A stretch of 64,000 nt of DNA from Streptomyces liliifuscus (lineage in GTDB: Bacteria > Actinomycetota > Actinomycetes > Streptomycetales > Streptomycetaceae). Where the stretch lies: contig NZ_CP066831.1 in assembly GCF_016598615.1 (NCBI RefSeq), positions 9,982,001-10,046,000 of the forward strand. The letters are read 5' to 3'. This document shows, piece after piece, positions 8,909-17,470 of this stretch. The number at the start of each line of letters is the position of its first letter. Within the stretch, counting starts at the first letter, position 1. The notes below the pieces were generated by a model, which was not told the DNA's origin, made no database searches, and was given only the letters and a program-made list of their open reading frames with translations. The position numbers and the translations under genes are program-made.

Positions 8909-9444
8909 CGGGTGAGCACCTCTGCCGTCGGCGTGTAGAAGGGGTTGGTCGGACCTTCCTCGGCGGCGGCCCGGACATCGGCCACGGTCGGGGTGCCGGT
9001 GGCCGCGGCGCGGACGGCGCCGTACGCGGCGGCGCGCTGGTTGCGGAAGGAGGCGTCGAGGTCGTCGACCGCCGGGTTGACCCACACGGCGGCGATGATC
9101 AGCAGGTCGTCGGCGTCCGCGGCGGGGATCAGTTCCTCGTCGAGGGCGTCGGCGATCCCCTGGGCCAGGCCCGCCTGCGCCGAGCCCCAGGTGGCGCGCT
9201 GGTGCATGTCGCCGCCTGCGGGTGCCTTGTTCACGAACAGCGTCAGCGGCTTGACCGGGACAGACGGGCGCACGACCGTCACGAACGGGACGTGCCCGGT
9301 GCTCGGGGTGGCCAGCGCCGTCGCCCACGCCGTCTCGACCGGGCCGCCCTTGCGGCCGATCACGATGTTCGTGTGCGCGGCGTTGGCGCCCTCGCCGACG
9401 AAGGACTCGCCGATCAGCACGGTCGGGGCAAATGGGGAGGGCAT
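8905..9444 (-). CDS. Formaldehyde-activating enzyme (Fae) family protein
   Basis: Homologue of formaldehyde-activating enzyme, which in methylotrophs and methanogens condenses formaldehyde with tetrahydromethanopterin. The 179-aa protein carries LIGESFVGEGANAAHTNIVIG (cut here) with the conserved catalytic His, then GRKGGPVETAWATALATPSTGH and LTLFVNKAPAGG, all Fae blocks. The start at 9444 follows AGGAGC. Streptomyces is not known to use tetrahydromethanopterin, so the protein probably acts on another carbonyl compound in this sugar-acid pathway (inference). First gene of the minus-strand operon, divergent from the IclR regulator. Confidence 0.82.
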   Translation of the reverse strand: MPSPFAPTVLIGESFVGEGANAAHTNIVIGRKGGPVETAWATALATPSTGHVPFVTVVRPSVPVKPLTLFVNKAPAGGDMHQRATWGSAQAGLAQGIADALDEELIPAADADDLLIIAAVWVNPAVDDLDASFRNQRAAAYGAVRAAATGTPTVADVRAAAEEGPTNPFYTPTAEVLTR

Positions 9445-9477
9445 CGGAGCTCCTGGGCCTGGGGAAGCGGGGCATCG

Positions 9478-9510
9478 GGAAACAGGAAACGGGGAAACGG
9501 GGAAACGGGA
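9478..9510. repeat. Short tandem repeat of GGAAACGG
   Basis: Three to four near-perfect 8-bp units of the GGAAACGG type lie just upstream of the Fae-like gene, within the divergent promoter region shared with the IclR gene. No function is evident. It could be a slippage product. Confidence 0.6.
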
Positions 9511-9666
9511 TGAACCTCGCATTCGGAGCAGTTCATCCGGGCCGATGCGGCGAATCTAGGTCCGCCGCCGCTCCCTAGCAAGGCGGTGGCGGGAATCGAA
9601 ATGACGGTTGCTCTCACAACAACTGACTCGCTGACCTGGGGATCTCTCCGCAAGGACGAGCCTAGG

Positions 9667-10485
9667 ATGGCGCCCGTGACGCACCAGCCCTCATCCGCTC
9701 CCGACCCTTCTGCCGCACCGCGCGGCCACGGCCTGCGGCGCGACATCGACCTGCTGGAGGCACTCGCCTCCGACGAGGCGCAGAACGCCGGCGGTCTCGG
9801 CGTCGTACGGCTCGCCCAGCTCGTCGGACGTGAGAAGACCCAGGTCTCGCGGGCGCTGAAGGCCCTGGCCGCGGAGGGCATCGTCGAGCGTGACCCCGAC
9901 ACCCTGGAGTACCGCCTGGGCTGGCGGCTGTTCTCACTGGTCGCACGGACCTCGGAGAACCGGCTCGTGCGGATGGCCGAGCCCGTGATGCACGCACTGT
10001 CGGCGGACCTGGAGGAGACCAGTCACCTGTGCGTGCTCAGCGACCGCGAAGTGCTCACCCTGCTGTCGGTGTCCGGGCACTCCTTCCGCGTGCACGGTTG
10101 GGAGGGGCGCGGAGTGCCCGCCTGGCAGACGTCCGCCGGGCGCGTGCTACTGGCCGACGCCACCCCGGACGAGCTGTACGTACGCTTCGGAACCGCCACC
10201 GAACTGCCCGTCCACGAACTGTGGGCGCTGATCCAGGAGGCCTCGCGGCAGGGGTACGCGCGCGTCAGCGAGGAGTTCGAAGCCGGTCTCGTCGGCGTCT
10301 CGGCGCCGATCCGGGACTTCCGGGGCCGCGTGGTCGCGGCCATCAACATCTCGGCGCCGAAGCCCCGACTCGGTGAACGTCTCGATGTGGCCGGCCACAC
10401 CACGGCCGCCGCAGCGGCCAGGGTCTCCGCGCTGCTCGGCTGGGAGCCCCGGCGCACCCCGCCACCCAGGACACGGCTCACCTGA
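9667..10485 (+). CDS. IclR-family transcriptional regulator
   Basis: A 272-aa regulator with an N-terminal winged HTH (about residues 20-85, including LGVVRLAQLVGREKTQVSRA and LAAEGIVERD) and a C-terminal IclR effector domain with AWQTSAGRVLLAD and GLVGVSAPIRDFRGRVVAAI. IclR members usually control aromatic, glyoxylate or sugar-acid catabolism. The gene is divergent from the Fae-like operon and lies just before the aldehyde dehydrogenase/MFS pair, so it probably governs one or both. I chose ATG at 9667; an in-frame upstream start at 9586 would add 27 residues unlike the family. Confidence 0.85.
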   Translation: MAPVTHQPSSAPDPSAAPRGHGLRRDIDLLEALASDEAQNAGGLGVVRLAQLVGREKTQVSRALKALAAEGIVERDPDTLEYRLGWRLFSLVARTSENRLVRMAEPVMHALSADLEETSHLCVLSDREVLTLLSVSGHSFRVHGWEGRGVPAWQTSAGRVLLADATPDELYVRFGTATELPVHELWALIQEASRQGYARVSEEFEAGLVGVSAPIRDFRGRVVAAINISAPKPRLGERLDVAGHTTAAAAARVSALLGWEPRRTPPPRTRLT

Positions 10486-10654
10486 CCGCTCTGCGAGTGC
10501 CATGGGCGTCGAATTCCCGCGCATGATCCGCGAGTTGCCCTGACAGCAACCCCTGTTGCGATCTGCGGAGCGGCCTTGTCGGCCGTGTGACGCGCTCGTA
10601 AATTCACCGCGAACCGGACGAGCCCCCGTTCCGGAACGGAGAAAAGAGCAGCTC

Positions 10655-12136
10655 ATGAACCTCGTCGGCATCGACACCCTCGCCAAGGCGCCGCTCGCCG
10701 AAGGTGATGTCTTCGTCGGCGGCCGCTGGCGGGCGGCCGAGGACGGCCGGACCTTTCCCGTGTACGACCCGGCCACCGGCGAGCTGATCCGCGAGGTGTC
10801 GGCGGCGGGACCGGGCGACGCCCTCGCCGCCGTCGAGGCGGCCCAGGCGGCCGCCGGCGAATGGCGCGAGACCCCGGCCCGCCGACGCTCGGAGATCCTG
10901 CACACCGCCTTCACGCTGATGCGCGAACAGGCAGACACACTCGCCCGGCTGATCGTCCTGGAGAACGGCAAGGCCTACCGGGACGCGGCGGCCGAGGTCG
11001 GCTACGCGGCCGAGTTCTTCCGCTGGTTCGCCGAGGAGGCCGTACGCATCGGATCCTCCTTCGGGGACGCCCCGGGCGGCGGCTACCGGCATGTCGTCCG
11101 CAGGCACCCGGTCGGGGTCACCGCCTTCGTCACCCCGTGGAACTTCCCGGCCGCGATGGCCACCCGGAAGATCGCCCCGGCACTGGCCGCCGGCTGCCCG
11201 GTGCTCCTCAAACCCGCGCCGGACACCCCTCTCACCGCCCTCGCGGTCGCCGCGCTACTGGCCGAAGCCGGTCTGCCCGACGGCCTGTTGAACGTCCTGC
11301 CGACCGACCGCGCACCCGAGGTCGTCTCGGCCTGGCTCGGCGACAGCCGCGTCCGAAAGTTCTCCTTCACCGGCTCCACCGCCACCGGCAAGGTGCTCCT
11401 GGAGCAGGCCGCGGCCAACGTCGTCAACGTGACCATGGAGCTGGGTGGCAACGCCCCGTTCATCGTCTGCGAGGACGCCGACATCGACGCGGCGGTCCGC
11501 GGCGCGATGGATGCCAAGATGCGCGGCGGCGGCGAGGTCTGCATCGCCGCCAACCGCTTCTACGTCCACGCGTCCGTCGCCGCGGAGTTCACCGAGAAGT
11601 TCGGCGCCGCCATGACCGCCGTACGCACCGGCCCCGGGCTGGAGGACGGCGTCACCCTCGGGCCGATGGTCAACCAGGCCGCGGTCGACGGAATCCGCTC
11701 CCTCGTCGACGACGCGGTCGCGCGAGGCGCGAAGGTCGCCGCGCGCGGCACGGTCCCCGAAGGCCCTGGCGCATTCCACCCGGCGACCGTCCTCACCGAC
11801 GTACCCGACGACGCCCGCATCCTCCACGAGGAGGTCTTCGGACCCGTCGCCCCCATCACCACCTTCACCGACGAGAACGAGATGCTGGACCGCGCCAACG
11901 CGACGGTCCACGGCCTCGCCTCGTATGTGTACTCGCGGGACATCGGCCGCGCGCTGCGCATCGCCGAGCGCCTGGAGGCCGGCATGGTCGGCCTCAACCG
12001 GGGCCTGCTGTCCGACCCGGCCGCGCCCTTCGGCGGCGTCAAGCAGTCCGGGCTCGGCCGGGAGGGCGGCCGCGAAGGCATCGAGGCATTCCTGGAGACG
12101 CAGTACATCGCCCTCGACTGGCCGACGACCGCCTGA
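10655..12136 (+). CDS. Succinate-semialdehyde dehydrogenase-like aldehyde dehydrogenase
   Basis: A 493-aa aldehyde dehydrogenase of the GabD/SSADH group. It shows TPWNFPAAMATRKIAPALAA in the NAD-binding domain, FTGSTATGKVLL, MELGGNAPF with the catalytic Glu, and GGGEVCIAANRFYVH with the catalytic Cys. The C-terminal block PFGGVKQSGLGREGG is typical of SSADH. The actual substrate may be another semialdehyde, for example alpha-ketoglutarate semialdehyde from sugar-acid breakdown. The ATG at 10655 lies behind AAAGAG. An MFS transporter follows about 100 bp downstream on the same strand and probably shares its transcript. Confidence 0.85.
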   Translation: MNLVGIDTLAKAPLAEGDVFVGGRWRAAEDGRTFPVYDPATGELIREVSAAGPGDALAAVEAAQAAAGEWRETPARRRSEILHTAFTLMREQADTLARLIVLENGKAYRDAAAEVGYAAEFFRWFAEEAVRIGSSFGDAPGGGYRHVVRRHPVGVTAFVTPWNFPAAMATRKIAPALAAGCPVLLKPAPDTPLTALAVAALLAEAGLPDGLLNVLPTDRAPEVVSAWLGDSRVRKFSFTGSTATGKVLLEQAAANVVNVTMELGGNAPFIVCEDADIDAAVRGAMDAKMRGGGEVCIAANRFYVHASVAAEFTEKFGAAMTAVRTGPGLEDGVTLGPMVNQAAVDGIRSLVDDAVARGAKVAARGTVPEGPGAFHPATVLTDVPDDARILHEEVFGPVAPITTFTDENEMLDRANATVHGLASYVYSRDIGRALRIAERLEAGMVGLNRGLLSDPAAPFGGVKQSGLGREGGREGIEAFLETQYIALDWPTTA

Positions 12137-12240
12137 GAACTCCGTCCCCTTCTCTCCTCGGGTTCTTCCCCCGCTGTGTTCCGACGCGAGCCGCGGCGCC
12201 GCTCAGGCCTGCCCGGACACCGACAAGACAAGGACCGCAC

Positions 12241-13611
12241 ATGGCAACGACGCCTGCGACCCAGCACCACCAGACCGCCGCTCCGAAAGCCTCCGACACC
12301 GCCACCGGGCGCGAACGCCGCCGACTGCACCTGAAGTTGAAGCTCGCCACGCAGATAGGGCAGGGCATCGACGGCTACATCATCGGCGGCATCGGCATGG
12401 CGATGGCCGCGCTGACCACCGACCTCCACTTGTCCACGCTGATGCAGGGACTCGTCGGCGCCTCACCGCTGATCGGCATCTTCGTCGGCGGGCCGCTCTT
12501 CGGCCGCCTCGCCGACCGGTTCGGGCGGCGCCCGGTGTTCCTCGTCGACATGCTGATCTTCCTGATCGGCTCGGTCCTCCAGTTCTTCGTCGCCGACGGC
12601 CTCCAGCTCTTCCTCATCCGGCTGCTGATGGGCGTGGCGATCGGCGGCGAGTACGCCATCGGCGCACCCCTGCTGTCGGAGTACGCGCCCCGCCAGGGCC
12701 GCGGCCGGCTGCTGGCCAGTCTGGAGATCAGCTGGTACGTCGGCTACGCGCTGGCCACGGTCGTGGGCGCGGTGTTCGCGGAAGTCGACGGCGGCTGGCG
12801 CTGGTCCCTGGCCAGCAGCGCGGTCATCGCCGTGGTGTGCGTGTCACTGCGGGGCGGGATCCCGGAATCGGCGCGCTGGCTGCTGAGCAAGGGCCGCCGG
12901 GAGGAGGCCGAGGCACTGATCGAGAAGTACGGCATCGAGGTCGACGTGGCCGCCGAACTCGCCGAGCGCGACGCGGGACACCAGGACGGATTCCGGGCGT
13001 TGTTCAGCCGTCGCCACCTGCGCAGCACGGTGTTCGCAAGTGTCTTCTGGGCCGCGCTCGTGCTGCCCTACTTCGCGATCGGCACGTTCTGGACCCAGGT
13101 GTTCGAGGCCCTGAACATGGGAGACAACGCGGTCGCGGCGCTCCTCGTCTACTCCTTCACCGCGGTGGCGGGCGTGACCGTGGGCTGCCTGGTCGTGGAC
13201 CGCATCGGGCGCCGCAGGCTGCTGATCCCGCCGTTCTGGATCACGGCCGGCTGCCTGGCCCTGGTGGCGGTGTGGCCGTCCTCGACACCCGTCATCGTGG
13301 GCGGGTTCCTGTTCTTCATCTTCCTCAACGCCGCCTCCAGCGCCCTGACCGCGATCTATCCCCTGGAGGTCTTCCCGACCTCACTGCGGACCACCGGCGT
13401 CGGTTTTGCCACTGCGATGAGCCGGGTCGGCGCCGCCATCGGCACCTTCTTGCTGCCCATGGGCCTGGACCGCTTCGGCGCGGAGTTCGTCCTGCTGGTC
13501 GGTGCGGGGGTGCTGGCGATGGGCGGCCTGGTGTCCCAGTTCCTCGCGCCGGAGACGACGGACATGGATCTGGCGATGGCGGCCCGCAAGGCCGGCAAGG
13601 GATCGGCCTGA
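12241..13611 (+). CDS. MFS transporter, sugar porter-like family
   Basis: Inner-membrane secondary transporter, 456 aa, with 12 predicted helices. The MFS loop motif GRLADRFGRRPVF follows helix 2, PESARWLLSKGR sits after helix 6 as in sugar porters, and VDRIGRRRLL repeats the loop motif in the second half. PLEVFPTSLRTTGVGFA is the late signature of the metabolite/H+ and sugar porters. The substrate is likely an organic acid or sugar acid used by the neighbouring dehydrogenases (inference from position). Start ATG at 12241; no signal peptide is expected. Confidence 0.85.
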   Translation: MATTPATQHHQTAAPKASDTATGRERRRLHLKLKLATQIGQGIDGYIIGGIGMAMAALTTDLHLSTLMQGLVGASPLIGIFVGGPLFGRLADRFGRRPVFLVDMLIFLIGSVLQFFVADGLQLFLIRLLMGVAIGGEYAIGAPLLSEYAPRQGRGRLLASLEISWYVGYALATVVGAVFAEVDGGWRWSLASSAVIAVVCVSLRGGIPESARWLLSKGRREEAEALIEKYGIEVDVAAELAERDAGHQDGFRALFSRRHLRSTVFASVFWAALVLPYFAIGTFWTQVFEALNMGDNAVAALLVYSFTAVAGVTVGCLVVDRIGRRRLLIPPFWITAGCLALVAVWPSSTPVIVGGFLFFIFLNAASSALTAIYPLEVFPTSLRTTGVGFATAMSRVGAAIGTFLLPMGLDRFGAEFVLLVGAGVLAMGGLVSQFLAPETTDMDLAMAARKAGKGSA

Positions 13612-13646
13612 CGGGAACGGGTGCCGAGCCCGGCGATCCCGGGCTC

Positions 13647-13694
13647 ATGCAATTGAGATTGCATGCTGGAGTGCTGGTGCATATATTGTTGCAC
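13647..13694 (+). promoter_or_regulatory. Pair of TGCA-N8-TGCA operator-like sites
   Basis: Two 18-bp elements sit upstream of the aminotransferase gene. The first (13647-13664) is a perfect inverted repeat, ATGCAAT-TGAG-ATTGCAT. The second (13677-13694) reads GTGCA-N8-TGCAC. Both share TGCA-N8-TGCA, and their centres are 30 bp apart, about three helical turns. This arrangement is typical of a dimeric repressor binding two sites on one face of the DNA. The binding protein is unknown; GntR-type regulators favour such AT-rich palindromes. Confidence 0.55.
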
Positions 13695-13721
13695 ACAGAC
13701 CCCTGAGGAAAGTGGACTCCG

Positions 13722-14975
13722 GTGACCATGCACTCGGCGACCCTGGCCATCAACGAGACCATCCAGGCGCGTAAGGCGGCTGGTGAGAAGGTTCTGCACC
13801 TCGGCTTCGGCGAGGCCGGGCTGCCGGTTCCGGACCGGACAGCCACCGTGCTGGCGCAAGCCGCGGGGCTCAACAGCTACGGTGCCGTCGTCGGCTCGCC
13901 CGCGGTGCGCGAAGCTGCGGCCGGCTGGTTCAGCCGCAGGAACCTGCTGACGGGCCCCGACCAGGTTCTGTTCGCCCCCGGAAGCAAGCCACTGCTGTTT
14001 GCCCTGCTGGCCGCGCTTCCCGGTGATCTGGTTCTGCCCTGCCCGGCCTGGGTGAGCTACGCCGCCCAGGCGGCGATCGTGAACAAGCGCGTTGTCGACG
14101 TGCCCATCCCGGCCGAGTCCGGGGGCATACCCGATCCGGCACTCCTCGAGCAGGCCATCAGCAGGGCCCGGTCCAAAGGAGCGGCCCCCGGAGTGCTTGT
14201 GCTGACCGTGCCCGACAATCCGACGGGGACGGTCGTCCGTCCCGAGCATCTCCGCGAGGTGTGCGCCGTGGCGGATCGTCATGGTCTGGTGATCGTCTCC
14301 GACGAGATCTACGCCGAGCTGTGCCACGACGGACGGCCCGCGCCGAGCGCGGCCTCGTACCTGCCGGAGCGGACCGTGGTCACCACTGGTCTGAGCAAGT
14401 CCATGGCCCTCGGTGGCTGGCGGATCGGCTTCGCCCGGGTACCCGACAACCCCTGGGGCACCGGACTGATGCGAGATCTGACCGGCCTCGCCAGCGAGGT
14501 GTGGTCCAGCCTGGCTGCCCCGATGCAAGCCGCGGCCGCCTACATCCTCGCCGACCCGGTGGAGGTGACAGAGCACATCACCGCCGCGCGCCGGCTTCAT
14601 GCCACGGTGGCCCACGCCGTGCACAGCGAGTTCGTCCTGGCCGGTGCCTCGTGCCGCATTCCCGACGCAGGGTTCTATCTGTACCCGGATTTCGAGCCCG
14701 TGCGCACCCGCCTGGGCCGCCAGGGCATCACCACCGGCGCGCAGCTGGCATCCAACCTTTTGACGCAGCACGGTGTGGGAGTGCTGGCGGGGGAGGCCTT
14801 CGGCGACGATGCGAGCGCACTGCGTGCCCGTGTCGCCACCAGTCTTCTGTACGGCGATTCGGCCGAGGAGCGCTGGACGGCACTGCGCAGTGACGACCCG
14901 CTCTCCCTGCCATGGATCTCCGCTTCCTTGGAACACCTGCGCGGAGCTCTGGCCACCCTCACTCTCCATACCTGA
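13722..14975 (+). CDS. PLP-dependent aminotransferase, class I/II fold
   Basis: A 417-aa fold-type I aminotransferase. VPDNPTGTVV near residue 165 and IVSDEIYAELCHDG near 190 bind the cofactor, TTGLSKSMALGGWRIGF near 222 carries the PLP lysine, and the C-terminal ARVATSLLYG contains the carboxylate-binding Arg. It resembles aspartate/alanine-type aminotransferases. GTG at 13722 follows GAGGAAAG; ATG at 13728 is a possible alternative. It stands alone behind the MFS gene with its own operator-like palindromes, so it probably answers to its own regulator. The amino acid substrate is unknown. Confidence 0.83.
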   Translation: MTMHSATLAINETIQARKAAGEKVLHLGFGEAGLPVPDRTATVLAQAAGLNSYGAVVGSPAVREAAAGWFSRRNLLTGPDQVLFAPGSKPLLFALLAALPGDLVLPCPAWVSYAAQAAIVNKRVVDVPIPAESGGIPDPALLEQAISRARSKGAAPGVLVLTVPDNPTGTVVRPEHLREVCAVADRHGLVIVSDEIYAELCHDGRPAPSAASYLPERTVVTTGLSKSMALGGWRIGFARVPDNPWGTGLMRDLTGLASEVWSSLAAPMQAAAAYILADPVEVTEHITAARRLHATVAHAVHSEFVLAGASCRIPDAGFYLYPDFEPVRTRLGRQGITTGAQLASNLLTQHGVGVLAGEAFGDDASALRARVATSLLYGDSAEERWTALRSDDPLSLPWISASLEHLRGALATLTLHT

Positions 14976-15038
14976 GCTGCCGCTGCGACGGGGTGAGGGA
15001 TGTTCCTCTCCTGCACAGTTCGGACAGAGGTTGGGCCG

Positions 15039-16163
15039 TCACTTGCCGAAGAGATCGGAGACTGTGTTCACCAGCCCGTTGAGGAGCCCGGTTGAGGATG
15101 TCTCGCTCGGGGAGGCCTCCGGCGAGGTGCCCGGGGAACCAGGGTCGGCCGAACTCGGTGATGTCGTCGGCTTCTGCGCCGTATCAGGAGAGGCCGACCG
15201 GCTCGGCTCCCCAGTGGCCGCTTCGGCAGTGCCGGTGGGTAGTGCTTCGGTGCCGCCGGCGTTTGACGGGGTGCCGGCCGTGAGTGGCTTGCCGGACGAG
15301 GTGTTCGTGCCATTGCCATCCGGTCGTGGACCGATCCTCGTATCCGGGGGTGGAGTCTCGGTCTGCTGCCGAATCGACGGCCCTGCGGCGGTGGACGAGG
15401 GGCTGTCAGCGCCCGGTGCGCCGAGCCCCCGCTGCTCCGGCTGCTCTGCCACCTTCGTTGGTCGGTTCTGGCTGTCGCCTCCGAGCATGCCGGGCAGGTG
15501 GAGCCAGGGCGCGGTGGAGTTGCCGCCAGTGACCGCGACACCCAGGGTGGCGGCCGAGCATATGCAACCGGCCGCCACGAGCCAGCCCATCCGGCGCACC
15601 CGGCCGGCTCGCCGACCGCTGGGGTCGACGAAAATTGGTGTACTGCCAGACGAGATTGGTGTACTGCCAGACGAGTTGGATCTGTTTACTGCGCAGTGGT
15701 CGTCTGCGGTGTGTGTCGTAGGGCCGCTGTCGGCGTACGCATCGTCGCCATCGACGGTCCGAACTGCGTCGGTTGGCACGGTGTCCGAGTGGCGAGTGCT
15801 CGAGACTGCTGAGGCGGCGCCACTGGGCGGAAATTCGGCATCGTCGGCCGGGTCTATCAGCTTCCATTCGGTGGCGGGGATCCGCACCGAGTCGTGCGCC
15901 TCAGGCCGCCACTGCCACTGTCCCTTCCGCTGGGCCTCTGTCCCGGCGGCGGCCCCTTCGGCTGGAAGATCGCCCGCGCCGGGCATCACGGTTGTCACCG
16001 GCTTTGCACGATCCTTCTCGGCAACTCCAGCCGCCCTGTCCGGCCTTACTGCTTGAACCTCTGACGGAGCCGGCGGCAGCACACCTGTCTTCTCGGCTCG
16101 GTTCTGAAAGTCCGTGCCGCGCGTTGGGCGTATGTGTCCTTTGCCGCCTGCCTTGGCTGTCAT
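15039..16163 (-). CDS. Hypothetical single-TM protein with low-complexity extracytoplasmic tail
   Basis: A 374-aa protein I cannot assign to a function. Residues 1-190 are polar and probably cytoplasmic. A basic stretch FVDPSGRRAGRVRRMGW precedes one hydrophobic helix (about 195-212, LVAAGCICSAATLGVAVTGG), and the remainder is a Pro/Ser/Thr/Gly-rich tail of about 150 residues, likely outside the cell. The NSTAPWLHLPG block after the helix resembles sequences before glycosyltransferase/deacetylase modules in Streptomyces surface-polysaccharide proteins, but no enzyme domain follows here. A 21-bp tandem repeat duplicates SSGSTPI. Convergent with the aminotransferase gene. Confidence 0.6.
   Translation of the reverse strand: MTAKAGGKGHIRPTRGTDFQNRAEKTGVLPPAPSEVQAVRPDRAAGVAEKDRAKPVTTVMPGAGDLPAEGAAAGTEAQRKGQWQWRPEAHDSVRIPATEWKLIDPADDAEFPPSGAASAVSSTRHSDTVPTDAVRTVDGDDAYADSGPTTHTADDHCAVNRSNSSGSTPISSGSTPIFVDPSGRRAGRVRRMGWLVAAGCICSAATLGVAVTGGNSTAPWLHLPGMLGGDSQNRPTKVAEQPEQRGLGAPGADSPSSTAAGPSIRQQTETPPPDTRIGPRPDGNGTNTSSGKPLTAGTPSNAGGTEALPTGTAEAATGEPSRSASPDTAQKPTTSPSSADPGSPGTSPEASPSETSSTGLLNGLVNTVSDLFGK
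15634..15675 (-). repeat. Perfect 21-bp tandem duplication in the hypothetical gene
   Basis: Two identical 21-bp units side by side (15634-15654 and 15655-15675) encode SSGSTPI twice just before the membrane-proximal FVDPSGRR segment. The frame is preserved. Lower GC than the surrounding DNA. Confidence 0.85.
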
Positions 16164-16492
16164 GCAACTGCCCTTTCACTGGAGACGTGTTGCTCCGACA
16201 GTGCAACCGGCACTTGGTCCAGCAGCAGCCGAGCGGTGGCGCCCGCCCTGCGACTGCGGACGCCGTCCGTGCGTCGTCGGCCTACGGACGTGATCCGTTG
16301 CCGCCCTGTGCACGGATTGGTCCGTAGGCGAAAAGTTTGGAAACAGCCTGGTGTCCGTACTGGCACTAGCGGTCATGAGCGCTCGCCCAGGGACCGAGCA
16401 GCCTTCGTCCCGGCTTCCGGCAGCAACGGCAAGGTCACGGGAGGCTTGCAGTCGGGCGCCTCATGCTGTGGCGCCCGGCACGCGGTGTGTCG
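16164..16492. other. Intergenic stretch without recognisable gene
   Basis: About 330 bp between the hypothetical gene's start and the stop of the fasciclin gene, both on the minus strand. It is less GC-rich than average, and open frames here show no family features. It presumably holds the promoter of the 15039-16163 gene and the end of the fasciclin transcript. Confidence 0.5.
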
Positions 16493-17152
16493 TCAGCTGC
16501 TGGGCATCAGGACGCTGTCGATGATGTAGACGTTGGCGTTGGCGGTCTTGACGTTGCCGCAGACGACCTTGGCGGAGTCGTTGACGGTGTAGGACTCGCC
16601 GGAGCCGGATGTGGTGAGCTTCGACTTCTCCAGTGTGTCGAAGGAACCGTTCTCGAGGTCCTTGGGGGCGAGTTTCTGGCCCACCACGTGGTAGGTGAGG
16701 ATCTTCGTCAGTTGTGCCTTGTCGTTGAGCACCTTGTCGAGGTCGGCCTTGGGGATCTTTGCGAAGGCGTCGTTGGTCGGTGCGAACACGGTGATGTTCT
16801 GGGCGTTGTTGAGGGTGTCGACCAGGCCGGCCTTCTTGACGGCTGTCACGAGTGTGGAGAGGGCCGGGTTGTTGGAGGCGGCGGTGGCCACGGGGTCCTT
16901 GGCCATGCCGTCGAAGGAACCGGCACCGTCGGCCGGCACCGACGAGCAGGCCGGCCCGAACGGCTCATCCGCGGTCGAAGCGCCTGCGGTACTGCCCATG
17001 CCGTCGTCCGAGGGTGACGCCGGAGCGGATTCCTTGGTCGAGGTGTCGGACGAGGCGGAGTCGCTGCTGTCGTCGGAACAGGCGCTCAGGGCCAGCGGCA
17101 GGACGGCGGCTGCGGCAACGGTCACGGCGATGCGGCGGATACGGGTGTTCAT
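16493..17152 (-). CDS. Fasciclin-domain (MPT70/MPT83-like) lipoprotein
   Basis: Secreted surface lipoprotein, 219 aa. The signal peptide ends in the lipobox LALSAC, so Cys near residue 25 would be lipidated. A short Ser/Asp/Ala-rich linker follows, then one FAS1 domain (about 85-219) with NNPALSTLVTAVKKAGLVDTL, ITVFAPTNDAFAKIP and LTYHVVGQ. In Mycobacterium the fasciclin proteins MPT70 and MPT83 are the main SigK targets. Here the gene lies beside a SigK-type locus and has a matching promoter about 250 bp upstream (17407-17434). ATG at 17152 follows AGGAGAAAC. Function outside the cell is unknown; adhesion is the usual suggestion. Confidence 0.88.
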   Translation of the reverse strand: MNTRIRRIAVTVAAAAVLPLALSACSDDSSDSASSDTSTKESAPASPSDDGMGSTAGASTADEPFGPACSSVPADGAGSFDGMAKDPVATAASNNPALSTLVTAVKKAGLVDTLNNAQNITVFAPTNDAFAKIPKADLDKVLNDKAQLTKILTYHVVGQKLAPKDLENGSFDTLEKSKLTTSGSGESYTVNDSAKVVCGNVKTANANVYIIDSVLMPSS

Positions 17153-17400
17153 GGTGTTTCTCCTGTTGAGTTGATGCGACCGCAGCCGCGTTCGTGCGGG
17201 AAGTGAAAGGACCGCTGCCAGGGAGCGCGAGGCGGCCAATGGGGACGAACAGGAGAACCGCTCCGACGACCGCACTCACGGCCGAGGGCAGCCCGTCGGT
17301 GATGCCGGTCGCGTCGGGCCGGCTCGCGGCTGCGGCAGCCCCGACAAGCCCGAACATCAGGGCGCCGCGAATCCCGCAGATTTTTCTCGCTGCTTGTCAC
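17153..17400 (-). pseudogene. Possible remnant of a membrane molybdopterin oxidoreductase N-terminus
   Basis: The DNA between the SigK-like promoter and the fasciclin gene encodes, in one frame, a start MTSSEKNLRDSRRP at 17400. In the next frame it encodes RGALMFGLVGAAAAA and a hydrophobic LPSAVSAVVGAVLLFVPIG. Joined by a frameshift near 17357 these resemble the N-terminal membrane part of the molybdopterin-dependent oxidoreductases that often precede fasciclin genes in Streptomyces. The rest of such a gene is absent. Alternatively it is simply a long leader. The match is from memory and weak. Confidence 0.3.
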
Positions 17401-17406
17401 GTGGGG

Positions 17407-17434
17407 AATCCGGCCCTGAAGAGCCGGTGGATTG
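17407..17434 (-). promoter_or_regulatory. SigK-type promoter for the fasciclin unit
   Basis: On the minus strand CAATCC (17434-17429), 16 bp, then CGGATT (17412-17407). The same two hexamers with the same 16-bp spacing occur upstream of sigK and of the FAD-oxidoreductase operon. Transcription would begin near 17400, about 250 bp ahead of the lipoprotein start. Confidence 0.7.
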
Positions 17435-17470
17435 GTCGATCACCCGATGGGAGTAATTCTTTTCTCAGAC

